Positions 47,421 to 59,480 of a DNA stretch of 64,000 nt are shown one piece after another. The translations under genes and the position numbers were made by a program. The stretch is taken from positions 538,078 to 602,077 of the forward strand of contig NW_005434671.1 in assembly GCF_000315625.1 (NCBI RefSeq), in the 5' to 3' direction. Source of the stretch: Guillardia theta CCMP2712. Lineage: Eukaryota; Cryptophyceae; Pyrenomonadales; Geminigeraceae. Under the pieces are notes generated by a model that saw nothing but the letters and a program-made list of their open reading frames with translations, was not told the origin of the DNA and ran no database searches. The stretch's first letter is position 1, and each line of letters begins with the position of its first letter.

Positions 47421-49535
47421 GAACTCAGAAATTTGCTGGAATGTAAAGATCGGCTATGATGGTCAGGTTAAAGCACCTTGGATTCCCTCCTCTACATTTC
47501 AGGTACTCATTTCTTCTGAGAGTGTGTTGAAAACCCATTCTAGCCCTTTTCCTCCTCCCGGAATCCTAGTCCTCCTTTACCCCCACCACCTCCTCCTCTT
47601 CCTCTTCCTCTTCCTCCTCCCGAGTCCTCCTCCTCCTCCCCCTCCTCGTATCCCTGTTCGTATGTTCCGAGTCGCCATCGAACCCCCCCCTCCACCCCCC
47701 CCCCACTTACCCTGAAAATGAGGTGTAGAAACCACCTGACCTTGTCCGATCGGATCATCGGTCATGACCCCACCCTCTACCCCTATGTCCCTATACTTAC
47801 TACCCCATGAGAAATCCTCCGGATTCTCTACCCCCACTACCCCACCCCCCAATTCGACTACCACCCTCAACCGTACCTCCGAGGTTCAAGCTCTAACGGC
47901 ATCCAAAGGCCCACTGGCCACTCCCCCACCCCTCCTCTGAACCATAAAGTACCCCCCCTACCCATTGACTGAGACATCACCAGTTGGGTGACCTCGCTAC
48001 GAAAAGAGGTCCTAGCAATATTCGTAGGTCATGAGAGTCCTTGGACCAGACACTAGGACCCCGACAACTCTACTAGGCCTAGTACCTCGAGTGCGACGGC
48101 GGTGTCGCAAAAATAAACAAGAGGGGTCAATTAAAAAGTGATTATACTTCCACGGTTTCAAATGTAACCGACCGGTCACGACTCGGACTCACTCGGAACA
48201 GGCTTCTTTACTCAAACCGTTCGGCGCGGGGTCACTGGCTGCCCGGGCGGGCCGCCTCCGAGTGCGCGCCGCCTACCGTAACCGTAACCGGGGCGCCACT
48301 GGCGCCCACCATCCGATGCCATCATCCGAGTCGGACGGCCGCATTCATGTGCCGGTCGGACTCCCGGACTCTGATGAGATCGGACCGGGCCCGCCCGGGC
48401 CGGCCCGGCCCGGCGCCCGGCTCACTGCGGCGCGGCTCGGGCTCCTAACTAGTAACCGGGCCGGGCCCGGCGGGGACCCGGTGCACAAGGACAATCAGGA
48501 GAGTCGAGGAGGCTTGCCAGGAGGCTTGACCCTACTTTACTGAAAGTTAAGTTGAAAATCAGCACGAGGACAACTGGCAATTATCAAGAGAGCCTGCGAG
48601 GAGGCTTGACCGTGCGGCCTCAGCCGACACTGTGGCACTGATTGGCCGCACACGCGCCACGCGGCCGCCCAGGGCCGTCCTGGAACTAACCGCCGGTAAA
48701 CGGCGCGGCACTGCCGCAGGCCGGACCCCGCGCTAGACTCGCGGCCCGGGCCGGGCCGGCGGGCCCCCGGCCGGGCCCGGCGCCGGGTTGCCGCAGTGTG
48801 ACTGAGGCTCGCGGCCGCGACTCGGCGGGCGCCGGGCCGCCGCTGGTCGGATCGGACACCCGGCCCTCAGTGCCCCGGGCGGGCCCGGCCCGGCCGGGCC
48901 CGGGGCCGCACAGGCCCCCGGGCGCGCGTGGGGTGTGTTTACAGTGGGATGAGGGGGTACTAGGGGTAGGCGAGTCAGAAATGTAAGCAAAGGAGGTGGT
49001 GAGGCGTAAGAGGGAACACAGGGGGTGAAATCTGGGTCTGAAAGGGGGTAGGGGTACCTACCAGGAGTCTCCACCCCCGTATGATGAACAGACTTATTGT
49101 TACACGTCTGGGGGTGGGGGAATCTCTAGTGGAGGGGGTAGGGTGGGGAGAAAATCCTTGGTAAGGGTGCTGTACAGTATGACTGGATGGTCAACGTAGG
49201 GGTGAAGAAGAAGGACTATGTTGCATGGGGGTAGGGTAGGGTAAGGTAGGGTTGTTGTTAGGGTTGGCCCGCCCTGATGATGGCGTACATTCAAGGCCGG
49301 GAGGGAGAAGGAGAAGGAGAGGGAGGAGGCGAGAGCAGGACGAATGCTGACCAGCCATGCACAGAAGAACCAAAGGACGAGGATCAGAGGTAGATCTTGA
49401 CCGCCAAGATCGAGGCAAGCAGCTGCATACGCGTCTTTGCGCCCCGGATTCTTGGGTGTCTTCCTGAAAAACTTCGAAACTTGAGTTACTTGACCTCCGC
49501 TGCTCACCCTCTTGCTGTCGGGGTCCTGAGTCAAG
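47421..49535. other. Largest head-to-head island: C-rich flank, GC-rich core, G-rich flank
   Basis: No supported gene. About 47540-47960 is C-rich on + (CCACCCC, CCCCTCC, TACCCC words). About 48190-48500 and 48620-48930 are GC-rich with dense GGCCCGG, GGGCCC and CCGG words and a few ACCGTAACCG words. About 48935-49260 is G-rich on + (GGGGGTAC, GGGGTAGGG), ending in a telomere-like run at 49227-49267. The first CLC-gene sequence follows at about 49536. Confidence 0.78.
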
Positions 49536-51779
49536 ATGAGCATACCAGGCCTGGTGTCTGTGAAGCGGTGCAGGCTTCCATGGATCCCAACAGCTGCGAC
49601 TTTGCTGTCCCTCTTGCACGTTGTGCACCCGTTGACTCTCCCACTCAGTTTGAGCCCCACGCCGAGGCTGTCTGGGCATGCCCTGCTCCTCAAGAGCACA
49701 AGATCGATGGCGAACAGAGGGATGTCTCGCTTGCGAATGACCATAACGCAGCCAAGGAAAGATGAGCCCAACAACTTTCAAGAGATTGGACTCATCGGTG
49801 CTGCAGCGGTGGTTGGAGCGGGATCTGGCCTGGCAGTGGTGGCTTTCAAGGAAGGGATCAAGGCCATGAGGGGATGGACTTACCAGGGGTCGTATGCTCA
49901 GCTTGTCCACAATATCGGCTCGTTTCTCCCGTCCTCCGGGCTGCCTAACATGGAGGGTATCAACCTCGAGTACATCTGCTTCCCTGTGATGGGAGGGCTG
50001 CTCACCTCGCTCTTCCTCTTGGTCCTCCGCAAGGACTTCGGGCCGGGCCTGACCGGTCAGCTCGAGGAGGTAGACCGAGGCGTTCCCATCGACCCCGTCA
50101 GGTTCCTTGCCCGGCAAGTCTCCGCCGTGGCTGCCCTGGGCTCGGGATGCTCCCTGGGACCTGAAGGGCCCTCGGTCGAGATCGGGCTGACGGTGTCAAG
50201 AGCAGTCTCCAGCACGCTGGGGCTGGATGCGTCCCTCAGGAGGATCCTCGCCTCTGCTGGGGCGGCAGCTGGGGTGGCAGCTGGGTTTAACGCGCCTCTG
50301 ACGGGCGTCGTGTTTGCACTGGAGATCGTGCAGCCCACGATCTCGAAGCAGGAGGAAGGCCTCCCCGACGCGAAGCTCACAACCGCGCAGAGGGCGGCCG
50401 CGGGAACCGTCCTGACGTCAGCAGCAATCGCGTGTCTTGTCGCCCGGTCAGGCATCATGGTCTCCGAGCGGTTCATGGTGAAGGAGTACTTCATCGTGGA
50501 CAAATTCGCGGAGCTGCCGGTGTACATGACGCTGGGAATTCTCACAGGGGTGGTGGCGGCGAGCTTCCGTTTCCTCGTCAATCAGTTCAGAAAGTTCTAT
50601 GCGGGAGAGGTTCCAGGGCTAGAGGGGATGGCTCGAGTCCCGCGGGAGCTGAAGCCTTTGATAGCTGCTTCCCTGTGTGGGGTGGTGGCGACCAAGTATC
50701 CTCAAGTGCTTTTCTTCGGCTACGAGACGGTGAACAGCTTGCTCGCCGAGTCAGCGACTTACGTTGACGATACTGAGACGCTCCTGACCCTCATGGTCCT
50801 CAAAGTCACTCTCACCGCGTCCTGCGTGGCCAGCGGGCTCATGGGAGGAATCTTCGCTCCTTCCTTGTTCTTCGGAGCGACGCTGGGAGCAGCTTATGAC
50901 AACGTGATGCGAGGAGACTTGGGGTTGGACATCGCCAGCACGACGAGGTACCCGAGAGCTCTCTTGGGAATGAAGTGACTTGATGCAGCTACGCGATGGT
51001 CGGGGCCGCGGCGGTGCTTGCCAGTGTGTTCAGGGCTCCGGTCACAGGTTGTCGATTGAACTCAAGCGGCTTGTCTGACTTGTCTCTCGCTCTCAAGGGA
51101 TCCTCTTGCTCTTTGAGCTCACGCGCAACTATGACATCGTAATGGAGGAGACAGCGAGTGTGGCACATGAGCTTACAAGCCCACGCAGGTGCTGCCACTC
51201 ATCGCAACAGTGGCCATGGGAACAGTCACCATCGACATGTGAACCTTGCTCCTGGCCCTTGGCTTGTGCTGACATAAGCGCAGCATCGAGTCCTCTCATC
51301 CTCAGCCAACTTGGGCCTGGTGGTGGCAAAATTCCAACCCTGAGAACAACGGCTCTACATCGGCGGCCGAGGACCCCGACATCCTCTGTGAGGGATTGTG
51401 CGCGCTCGCGATGTCCTGACTGTCATGCAGGGTCTGCACTCAAGGCAGGAGCGGACGAGGACGACAACATCAGCTTGAGAAAACTTCTCTCCTCGCTCGA
51501 GGTAGCGACCTTAGTGGACGACGCGGAGCCCTTTGACGTGTCATGGCAGACGCTGAGGGAGACAGGCAGCATCGACAAGCACACCCTCGTGGAGATGATC
51601 CGGAAGCTGGGCTTCGACGAGGAGCACGAGAGCATCCAGAGCCTGGGCGGGGGGCCTGGCGAGCTGGTGGACGAGGACGAGGTCCGGCTGCTGCTCCGAC
51701 GCCTTGTGGGTAACGTGCTGCCTCCCACCCTCCTTGACGCCTCTGGCAGATCGAGGACAACCAAGTTGAGCGCAAGTGA
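49536..51779 (+). CDS. CLC chloride channel/transporter, probably plastid
   Basis: The first exon encodes MSIPGLVSVKRCRLPWIPTA with a hydrophobic stretch (ATLLSLLHVVHPLTLPLSL) and a Ser/Arg-rich region before the channel core, fitting a leader (inference). The core shows CLC signatures: ALGSGCSLGPEGPSVEIG with the gating Glu, SAGAAAGVAAGFNAPLTGVV with FALEIV, and GLMGGIFAPSLFFGATLGAA. Further exons give YAMVGAAAVLASVFRAPVT, LLLFELTRNYDIV and LPLIATVAMGTVTID. A donor overlaps the TGA at 51240, so the model either stops there or continues to an acidic tail: SLRKLLSSLEVATLVDDAEP, SIDKHTLVEMIRKLGFDEEH, VDEDEVRLLLRRL joined to IEDNQVERK-stop at 51779. The tail joins well at its last intron, so I include it. 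CLC proteins move chloride or exchange it for protons; the selectivity filter here is GSGCS. Confidence 0.82.
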
Positions 51780-51956
51780 CGCGTGCTCCTCTCCCTCCTC
51801 CTCTCCCTCCTCCGACCTCTCCTTTGTGTCTTTTTAGGTTCTCTTAGCCCCGGCGCCTGTTAGATAGTCTCCGCTGCTCGTTGTTCTTCCCTTGTTTTCA
51901 AACGTTCGGTGGTCTTTACATGTCATTCGTCCCATCAGCTCCCTCCTCCCGCCCTC

Positions 51957-52902
51957 TCACTGCGTTATCGGCGGCATACGCAGCGCTACCTTGTCCAGCT
52001 CCTCCTTTGCTATGGCAACAAACATCTGAAGATCGACCTGAAGAGAGCCTGTGAGCCTCCGTCCTCGCTTCTCCTCCACAAACTCCTCCTCCTCTTCCCC
52101 CTCCCCCTCCCCGAACTCCACCTCCTTCTCCTTCACCACGACATCCTCCTTCTGCCACTCTCCGACCCCCTCCTCATCCTCCCTGATTTCCCCAGCCACC
52201 TGCAGCCCTCACCTTCTCAGTCGATGTCGAAGTGAAGTCCTTGATGCCCAGGTTCTGCATCGCTTTCTCTAGCTGAGAGGGCGTGAGGGGAACATAGCAA
52301 GGAGGAAGCAGTATGCCGCTCACTTGTACATGCGTTATCTTCCCGCTCCCCGTCAGGTCAAACATCCCGAACATCGCTATCAAGTCCTTCTCCTCAAAGA
52401 ATGACGGGACCTGAGCTCAATCCCTCAGCGGACCGGCACCACTGACATCTCCTGACGAGATACCGGGACTTGCTGCTGCTGGCATTCGTGGATTCTTTTC
52501 AGCTCTTCGACTAGAAACGCGCGCGGGTCCTCCGGCTTTACAAACAAAATCTACTTGCAATGGTTGACGGTGGGTAGACGTGCAAAAGAACATGCTCCTC
52601 CTCCCCCAAGTACAAGGGGAGGCAGCAAGCGACAGGAGAGAGCAGGAGCAGGGAGGGAGAGGGAGACTGCAAGGATAGATGAAGAGCGAGGAAAGGGAAG
52701 CTGGGGAGGGATGGGGGACGAGAGTTATTTGAACATGTGGAGGGAGGGAAGGGTATGAACGGGGAGGGAGGGGAAGGAGGAAGGGAGAGTTCTGGCTGTA
52801 GGAGGAGCATACCTTTGTACTGAGATGTCTGATCAAGCTTCTGATGTTCTTCTCCTCTAGATACTTCTCTGCTGACTTGCGCGGATCCTTTGATTCCGCC
52901 AT
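51957..52902 (-). CDS. EFCAB10-like RIIa/EF-hand protein
   Basis: Four short exons give about 150 residues. Exon 1: MAESKDPRKSAEKYLEEKNI and RSLIRHLSTK, then LFVKPEDPRAFLVEELKRIH, which together form a RIIa/Dpy-30-like dimerisation helix pair ('KP.DPR.FL.E.L'). The next exon, PSFFEEKDLIAMFGMFDLTG with SGKITHVQ, is a degenerate EF-hand. ALQ/AMQNLGIKDFTSTSTEK and a last exon ending EELDKVALRMPPITQ complete it. EFCAB10 is a small protein associated with cilia/flagella, with this order and length. The EF-hand loop (DLTGSGKIT) keeps only part of the Ca ligands, so Ca binding is doubtful. The start Met at 52902 directly precedes the family block. Introns contain C/T- or G/A-rich low-complexity sequence. 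Confidence 0.72.
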
Positions 52903-53199
52903 GGCGCCCCGAGCCCCAATGTGGAAGGAACAACTCACCTTCAGGGGAGGGGGGTGGTAATCTACGGGGTCCATTTATATTCAAAATGCCCTCATAAGAT
53001 AGGGTGGGGTGGGTATGGAGGGGTGGTCAAGAATCGGACGTCCGTTGATCTCTCGGTTGGTCTCACCTGTCAAGTCACTCACTCTGAGAGCAAAGGAGGA
53101 AGACGATGCGAGGAGAGGAGGGGAGCGAAGAGAAGATGAAGGGATCCTAGGGGAGGAGAGGAGGGAGGAGAGGAGGGAGGAGAGGAGGGAACAGCCCAG
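52903..53199. other. Spacer with purine repeats
   Basis: Upstream of the EFCAB10-like gene. Near 52965-53030 there is a short GGGGTGGGG-type tract, and 53150-53190 repeats GGAGAGGAGGGA. No gene is supported. Confidence 0.5.
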
Positions 53200-53554
53200 A
53201 GGGGAGAATTCAGCTTGTAATCATAACTGGCAACAAATTCCCTCAAAGTGGATCGAAACTTGCTCTTTCTCTGAGCGAAAGCTTCGATAGCAACAGCCTC
53301 CGACAGGCAGGACCTGACCTGAAATAAAAAATACCTTGGCTGCCAACGTCCCGACTTAGCTCGATGCCTTGGGCACCATGCAAGACATCAATCAGATTCC
53401 AATCATCCTTGCGCTCTCTATTGGTGGCCCTTGTCTCATGACTGCCGATGCCTCTTTCTCTTGCACTGGTGGGTCGACGTGGCTGACTTGCCACTGAGGC
53501 GTGCGAGAAGTCACTTACAACCCGAGAAGGTCTAGGAGCCCTTCTCTCTTCCAC
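53200..53554 (-). CDS. Possible coding fragment, unrecognised
   Basis: Two minus-strand stretches look protein-like: VEERRAPRPSRVVSDFSHAS continuing to NRERKDDWNLIDVLHG (53554 to about 53380), and LSEAVAIEAFAQRKSKFRST with LREFVASYDYKLN (53300 to about 53215). The first opens directly after an ATATCAG acceptor and has no ATG, so it would be an internal exon. The second has AG acceptors upstream, but I could not find an intron of believable length linking the two in phase. It may be a small gene between EFCAB10-like and MgtE, or an alternative 5' exon set. Confidence 0.28.
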
Positions 53555-53689
53555 CTGATATTCCTCGGTTCTCTACCGGGCCGACACCTCCTCCTCCACC
53601 ACCACCACCTCTTCTGCCTCCTCCTAGCGGAGGTGTAAGTCTGCCCTGTGATAGCTGCTCATACACACGTCAAAGCTCTCGCTGCCCCT

Positions 53690-54906
53690 TCAACCCACTT
53701 TGCCAAGGATTGCCGACGAGATCATGCAAAGGATCAAAACCCCCATGATGTCAGTCAGAGTCGCCAGCATCGGCGAGCTGATGTGGCACGGGTCCAGACC
53801 AGCCCTCTCCAGCGCGAGAGGAACGACTGTCCCCCCAGCGATCGCCCCGACGATGGTCAAGAAGGTGGCAGCGGACACGATGAAGGCTGCGGTGATGTTG
53901 GACCCGTGAGTAATCATCACCCTGACGAAGGCAGCGGCCGCCAGGATCAACCCGATGGCGCTGGATGCCAGCACCTCCCTCAGCAACACCTTGAGCATGT
54001 TCTTGGTGTTGATCTCCCCGGTGCTCATCCCTCGGATTACCAAGGACGAGCTCTGGTTCCCCGCGTTCCCTCCGGTCCCTATGAGCATCGTGAGGAACAG
54101 CGCGAGGAAGACGTTCTCCTGGATCAGCTGCTCGTAGTGCGAGAGCACCACGGAGCTCATGGACTGGAGGATCATCAAAGTGGTAAGCACTGAGCTCCTC
54201 CTGACGATCAAGTCCCATAGCGAGCTGCCGAAGTAGGATCGATCCCTGATACGATTTCGACCCTCGAGCGTCACTGTACCCTGCCATGAGTCGGGTGAGA
54301 AAGGAAGGAGGCGGCATGGGGCAGTGGAGTAGCTACCTGTTGTAGCCTCTCCTTGTCCGAATCGATGATCAGAGTGTCGACGACGGCGTCCTTCATCAGT
54401 CCCGATTGCCTCAAACGATTGAGAATGTCCTCGGGGTTTCCTTTCATCTTCAACACCATGTTGAAGGATCCATCGTCATCCAACACTATCTCAGTCTTCT
54501 TGTCTTCATTCGCTTCGGCTTGCAGCCCTCTCTGAACTGCTTGCTTCTTGTTCCTCCGCTGCTGCAGGCCCTCCACCAACTTGACGATGCTTTCTTCTTG
54601 GTCAGAATGAACGACTGGATCCCGGTTCATGCTCACTCCATAGGCGATGCTCCCGTTGATCCTCCTCGTCCGCTGCATCTCACTCGCGTTGTCCTGCTCG
54701 TCTGCATTCTGCTTCAATGACGCCCTGTTGCAAACAAAACTGCGGCTGTTCCTCGTGGACAGCATCAGGGTAGCAAAGGCTGAGGAGACTGAAGGGGGAC
54801 AACGACGAGACGGACAGCTTCGAGAGCAAGGAGGGGAGGGAGGGAGAGACACGATGAGCGGCAAGCCCAGCAGCGCCAGCAGCGCTTGAGGCCGCCACCC
54901 TGGCAT
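53690..54906 (-). CDS. MgtE/SLC41-type magnesium transporter, plastid leader
   Basis: Exon 1 starts MPGWRPQALLALLGLPLIVS, a signal peptide, followed by Ser/Arg-rich sequence including SSAFATLMLSTRNSRSF. The Ala-Phe after the signal region fits a bipartite plastid leader (inference). A soluble segment follows (TEIVLDDDGSFNMVLKMKGN and EDILNRLRQSGLMKDAVVD). Exon 2 (from about 54278) is the five-helix MgtE domain: VLTTLMILQSMSSVVLSHYE, FLALFLTMLIGTGGNAGNQS with SLVIRGMSTGEI, ASSAIGLILAAAAFVRVMIT, FLTIVGAIAGGTVVPLALER, and DPCHISSPMLATLTDIMGVL followed by ILCMISSAILGKVG. The Gly/Asn-rich motif and the DP..S....T..D motif of the Mg-selective pore are intact. It has a single MgtE domain and no CBS pair, unlike bacterial MgtE. 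Mg import into or across plastid membranes is the likely role. Confidence 0.82.
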
Positions 54907-55754
54907 TGCAACGGGGTGCGAGGGGGAGGAGACCAGCGCAGAACTGATTCTCCTACTTTCTGCCCCACCAATCTCTCTATAGTTCTTCCTAAATAGAAAC
55001 TGCTGCCCCAAATTGTTTCCTAGTAGAGAGTCACTAACAAGGTTGGGTAGGGTATCTCGGGTGGGGTACATGGGGGTACTTTAGCGCAAATGGGGGTGAC
55101 ATGGGAGAACCCTCAAAAGCATATGCAGAGGTAGGGTGGGGTGGGGGTTGTGACGAGTAACCCAACTGGCAAAGACCCATGATACTAGCAGTGATCGATC
55201 CGATCATTCAAAGCCCGGCCGGGCGGCCCGGGGGCGGGCCGCCGCCGCGGCCCGCCCGGGACTCGTCCCGGGAGTCCCCGCCGTGTGACAGCGAGATGTG
55301 CAACTAAGTCTCGTACCGTACACCGTCTCAGGTGATCCGATCCGACTTCACTCAGGCTGCCATGTTGTCAAGTGCGAACGCACTGCGGCAAAATGATTCG
55401 CCGGCACGGTGCCCAGATCGCGACAATGATGCGGCTGTGGAAGGTATCAGTTACCGTACCGTCAGACAGTGAGTTTGAGGGACAGCAGTTGGCAGGCCCG
55501 ATCTCGACCGGACTCCCAGAGTCTCCTGTCACCGTGGCACCAGTACCGGGGGAGTCGATATCAACTTTGCCGGGATGCACAAGGCTGAGTCGACTCGGCT
55601 ACAGTACGGATGCTTTTTAGTCAACTAAACAGAACTCACTGAAATACGACCCATATTCAGTGGGGAGGGGTCACTGCCCCAGGGAAGCTCATAGTAGAGG
55701 GGGGGTGGGGTATCTATGTGGGTTTGCTGGAACTGAAGAAAAGGCGGGAAGAAC
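54907..55754. other. Head-to-head island between MgtE and the Tudor-like gene
   Basis: No supported gene. About 55030-55160 is G-rich on + (GGGTAGGGTA, GGGGTACATGGGGG, GTGGGGTGGGGG). About 55205-55285 is a GC-rich palindromic core. About 55300-55560 has ACCGTAC words and mixed sequence, and about 55655-55715 is again G-rich (GGGGAGGGG, GGGGGGGTGGGG). The downstream ATG at 55755 follows. Confidence 0.7.
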
Positions 55755-58700
55755 ATGGCGGAACCGGCGACCAGCCTAGCCAAGGGCAGCGACACTTGCC
55801 TCGAGCATGAAGAACTTATGAGCCATCAGGAGCAGCCAAGGCCAAGCAGCAAACGAAAAGCCGAAGAAAGCCTACATGTCGAAAGTCGGAAGTTTCGCAA
55901 TTCCCCCGACGTCGAGACAGAAACTGTACGTGAGAGCCTTGGACATAGAGAGATGATGGGAGGTAACGAGATCACCACAAGTGCTACAGCAGAGTTTCAA
56001 TCAACAAGCAAACCTGATGGAGCATTGTGTGGTCATACCTCTCTTCAAGGTGAAACAAAGCAACTGAGCGACCCCAATTCAGAGCCAAGGTACGAATGGT
56101 TCCCGGATGGACACCACCTTCTTGGAGAGACTTTCTCTACCTGTAAGGATGATCAGTCACTGCAAGGGAAAGTAGTGATGTGGGGAAGGCCCTCATTTGA
56201 CCATTCCTGTAAGCTATCCATCTTCCAAGTATTTCTTTACGACGTAGATGGTTCAGTCAAAATGAAAGAGATATGGAATGAGATTAAGGTTCACATGTAT
56301 CTGCATCCTCACCAAAACAAATCTTTGCAAGACGAATTGCAATCGGAAGACAAAGTAAGGCGGTCGATTCGGCTGGGAGAATTTGTAACCACTCCAAAGG
56401 AAATCAAATCAGTTCCAGGATCGACAATCAGCTTTGAAGCTCCGCCAGAACCACCACGTTCGAATGAAGTTCAGTCTCCTGAGCTCCTTGATTTGCAACT
56501 ATGGTATTATCCTGGAGATCTGTACATTAGAAACGTCTACATAGCTCCTTGGGTGGTAAATATTCTTCATTTCCTCCGCCAAAATGGAACTTCTCTGCTG
56601 TTAAGTATCTTGTCGAAATTTAGAAATGGTTTTTCTGAAAAAGGCAGCGAACAAACAAATGAAAGCTTTTTCAGGGATAGATGTGGACAAGGTGTAGGAT
56701 TACAGACTTTGAAATCAAAATACTTGGAGTCTGTCGCCTGCTATGCGATTTTCAATCCCAACGCATCTAGAAGTAGTGAAGGTAGGCCCAGCTCCTTGAT
56801 GGATCTCAATGGCGTATCAGACTTCAAGATCACCTACATAAGGAACAAGGATAAGATCTTCGAAAATGCATTTTTCGCGGCCAAACTGGGAAGTCTCGAT
56901 CTAAGAGTCAAATTGCGCGTTTGCTCGTATTGTGGGTCCTGTTTCAGTGGTCGATTTGAAAATGGATTTGGGTGGAAGAAAATTACCAGTAAAACTAAAG
57001 CTGGCAACTTCGATTGGAAACAATTGATGGGGTATGATTGTCAAGCTTGCGTGTATGTGGGAGGTCCGCTTATTTCCTGATCAGGTGGACCCTTTGTCAA
57101 GCTTGCTACATTCATAGATCATCAAAAGGAAATTTGGCCGATTCATTGAGGAAGAGAATCACACAGCTTGTTGGTAACTTTTGAAATTGACATGTGCGTT
57201 TTATATTGACATGTGCTTTTCAGTCGATCGAAAAGAGTTTCAAATATGTGAAGTGGAATCCGAGGACTTTGAGATATTGAATAACACTTCTGTCAACCAA
57301 GGGTGCAAAGACAAATCAAGTGCATTTGTCCTGAATAAGAATGACAAAATTGAAGTGATGCATTGTCAGCAATGGTAAGTATCACCCAGAGCTTGCCAGG
57401 TACACATCAGGTTTTTGTAATGCTATCTTGCAGGTTACTAGCGACCGTTGTGGAAGAATCTGGTGGGATGATTCAAGCAAAATACACGTTCTGCAACACT
57501 CGTTGGCTGCGATATTTGTATCGTGACAGTGATGAATGGCGAATGATATCAAATGAAGTGATATCTGATTTTATCTTTGGCTTCTGCCTTATCTTGCTTG
57601 ACAGCACTCAATATCAAGAACGACAAAATACGCTTGCTGCACAGGAGTCTATCACAACGTATCTCCTCCTTCACAACATGAAGAAGACATCAGATTAGAG
57701 GGTCAGCAGAAATCTATTCAGAGAGATTTGGACCCAACGCCTTTGAAGTTTCGACGGTTTTGTCACTTTGTCCCTGGATCTGGCTGTAGGCACCTGAACA
57801 CACTTGAAGGTCTGAAGATACTCCACAACATGAGGGAACTCTGGATCACTCTCGCGATCAAATCAAACAGGTAAACGATGCTTCTGAGCTGAAGTGATCC
57901 TGTGTGTCCATTTGTCAAAATGAAACTTTTCCAGGAATATTTGCAGGCACAGAATCACTTGTTCATCCTTGCAGAGTGTTGCAGAGATATTGCAAAGGGC
58001 GATGTCGTGGTAAAACCTTTGAAGAAGAACTCTTCCTATATACAGGTATCTCTATTAGAGCATGTCAAATCCTGGTGTGTCATTGTTGAACAAAATTTCA
58101 TGTATACAGGGTCGATGTACTTTTGATGGGGCACAAGATTTTGTTACAAACAACAGACATAACTGGGTAACGATTTGTTTTAGGGAGTACCTTTTTTTCA
58201 ATTTTCCTATGCAGGTTATTCTCAATGGGGACCATGATCGGTACATTATCGAAGTAGGATCTTATGACAGAGGTAAGAAAGAAGCTCTATGAAGGGTTAC
58301 GGTGACTAGTTCAATTTCGGATAATCTCAGAAACAAGGTCACAGCACTTCCTCGTCAGGTCTCAGGAGGGCAATTCTCAACATTTTACCGTGTTCCTCCG
58401 AACGCATGTCACAAAGGCACAGAAAGACCAAATTTTTATCAACATCGTGTGGAACTCAGCAGAAGAAGTATGTGTTATTGATTTTCTCCGGCAAGTGTTT
58501 CACTTGAAGGAGGGAATACAATTTGAAATGATATGCTCAATGAGTTCTGCGAATGATTACGTGAATGATTTAGTGTTTCCGATACAAGTTAATTGCTCCG
58601 TAGATGTTTTGTAAGCATTCAAAAGTCGATTTGCCCCTGCTATGTGACATTGTGCGGACAAGAACTTGCCTAAGTATTGAATGTGAACAGGTATATCTAG

Positions 58701-59480
58701 TCCTTTGAATTCAAACAAATCCTAATTCTTCAACTAGCAGGACAGAGCAACAATTGACATCTCAGGTTTGTTGACTCATCATTCCAATCCAGACAAGATT
58801 CGACCTGCAGTAATAATTCACAGGAACGCACTTATTCAGGTAGATACATATTCTTTGAAACGATGTTCTCAGAAATGTTTGCTGATATTGAAACTCCTAT
58901 CAGTATGTTTGCTTGTCGGATATATCGCATGCAAGGAGTGTTGTCATTCGTTGGCTGGCTGAAAATTGCAGGTGAATGTTTTATGGTTGTTGTTTTGTAG
59001 AATTGATAATCTCTGCATAGTGAAGCTTTCATGAGGAAAACCTCAAATCATATGGCAGCGGAGTACAACAAGACGAAAGCAAATAGATTGAAGCCGGAGA
59101 GTGACGAAATGATGATTGTTGGGCAGTGCGATTTCTTTAGTTGGAATTGGGAATCAGAAAATGTGCATCGGGCACGCTTGTCGATTCGATCAAATGAAAT
59201 CGATCCTTCAATTCTGGATGATTGCGACGCTATTTCAAACTCAAATAAGAAGAAGAAAAGTCGGAATGTGAACAGTTCCCAATCTAAAGATGGCTTTCAG
59301 GAGTTCAAATGTTTTAAGGAGAAAATCTTTGAAGACGAAAATGCGTCATTCATTCTGAAAAAGATGCAAGGACTCGGTCAAGAACTGCAGATGTGCGAAG
59401 CCCGCCAAGAGGCTTTGACCCGAAACCTTCAGGATATCTTGCAAACTCAGGAAATTGGTTCTATTGATGAGTATCAATAA
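55755..59480 (+). CDS. Uncharacterised large protein with a Tudor/MBT-like segment
   Basis: Long first exon (55755-57080) starting MAEPATSLAKGSDTCLEHEE. The N-terminus is polar and disordered with a basic patch (SSKRKAEESLHVESRKF), then a folded region including WFPDGHHLLGETFSTC, LWYYPGDLYIRNVYIAPWVV and CSYCGSCFSGRF. A later exon pair joins in phase at HCQQW|LLATVVEESGGMIQ and continues WLRYLYRDSDEWRMI; the pattern 'W..A.V.E..G......W......DEWR' resembles Tudor-knot/MBT/chromo-barrel folds. More exons run to 59480 (LEGLKILHNMRELWITLAIK; EGIQFEMICSMSSANDYVND; a Lys-rich end with MQGLGQELQMCEARQEALTR). It could be a chromatin protein, but I cannot name it. Its coding sequence is clearly less GC-rich than the neighbours. 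It may be two genes; the exons from 57100 to 59000 are only partly resolved. Confidence 0.5.
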
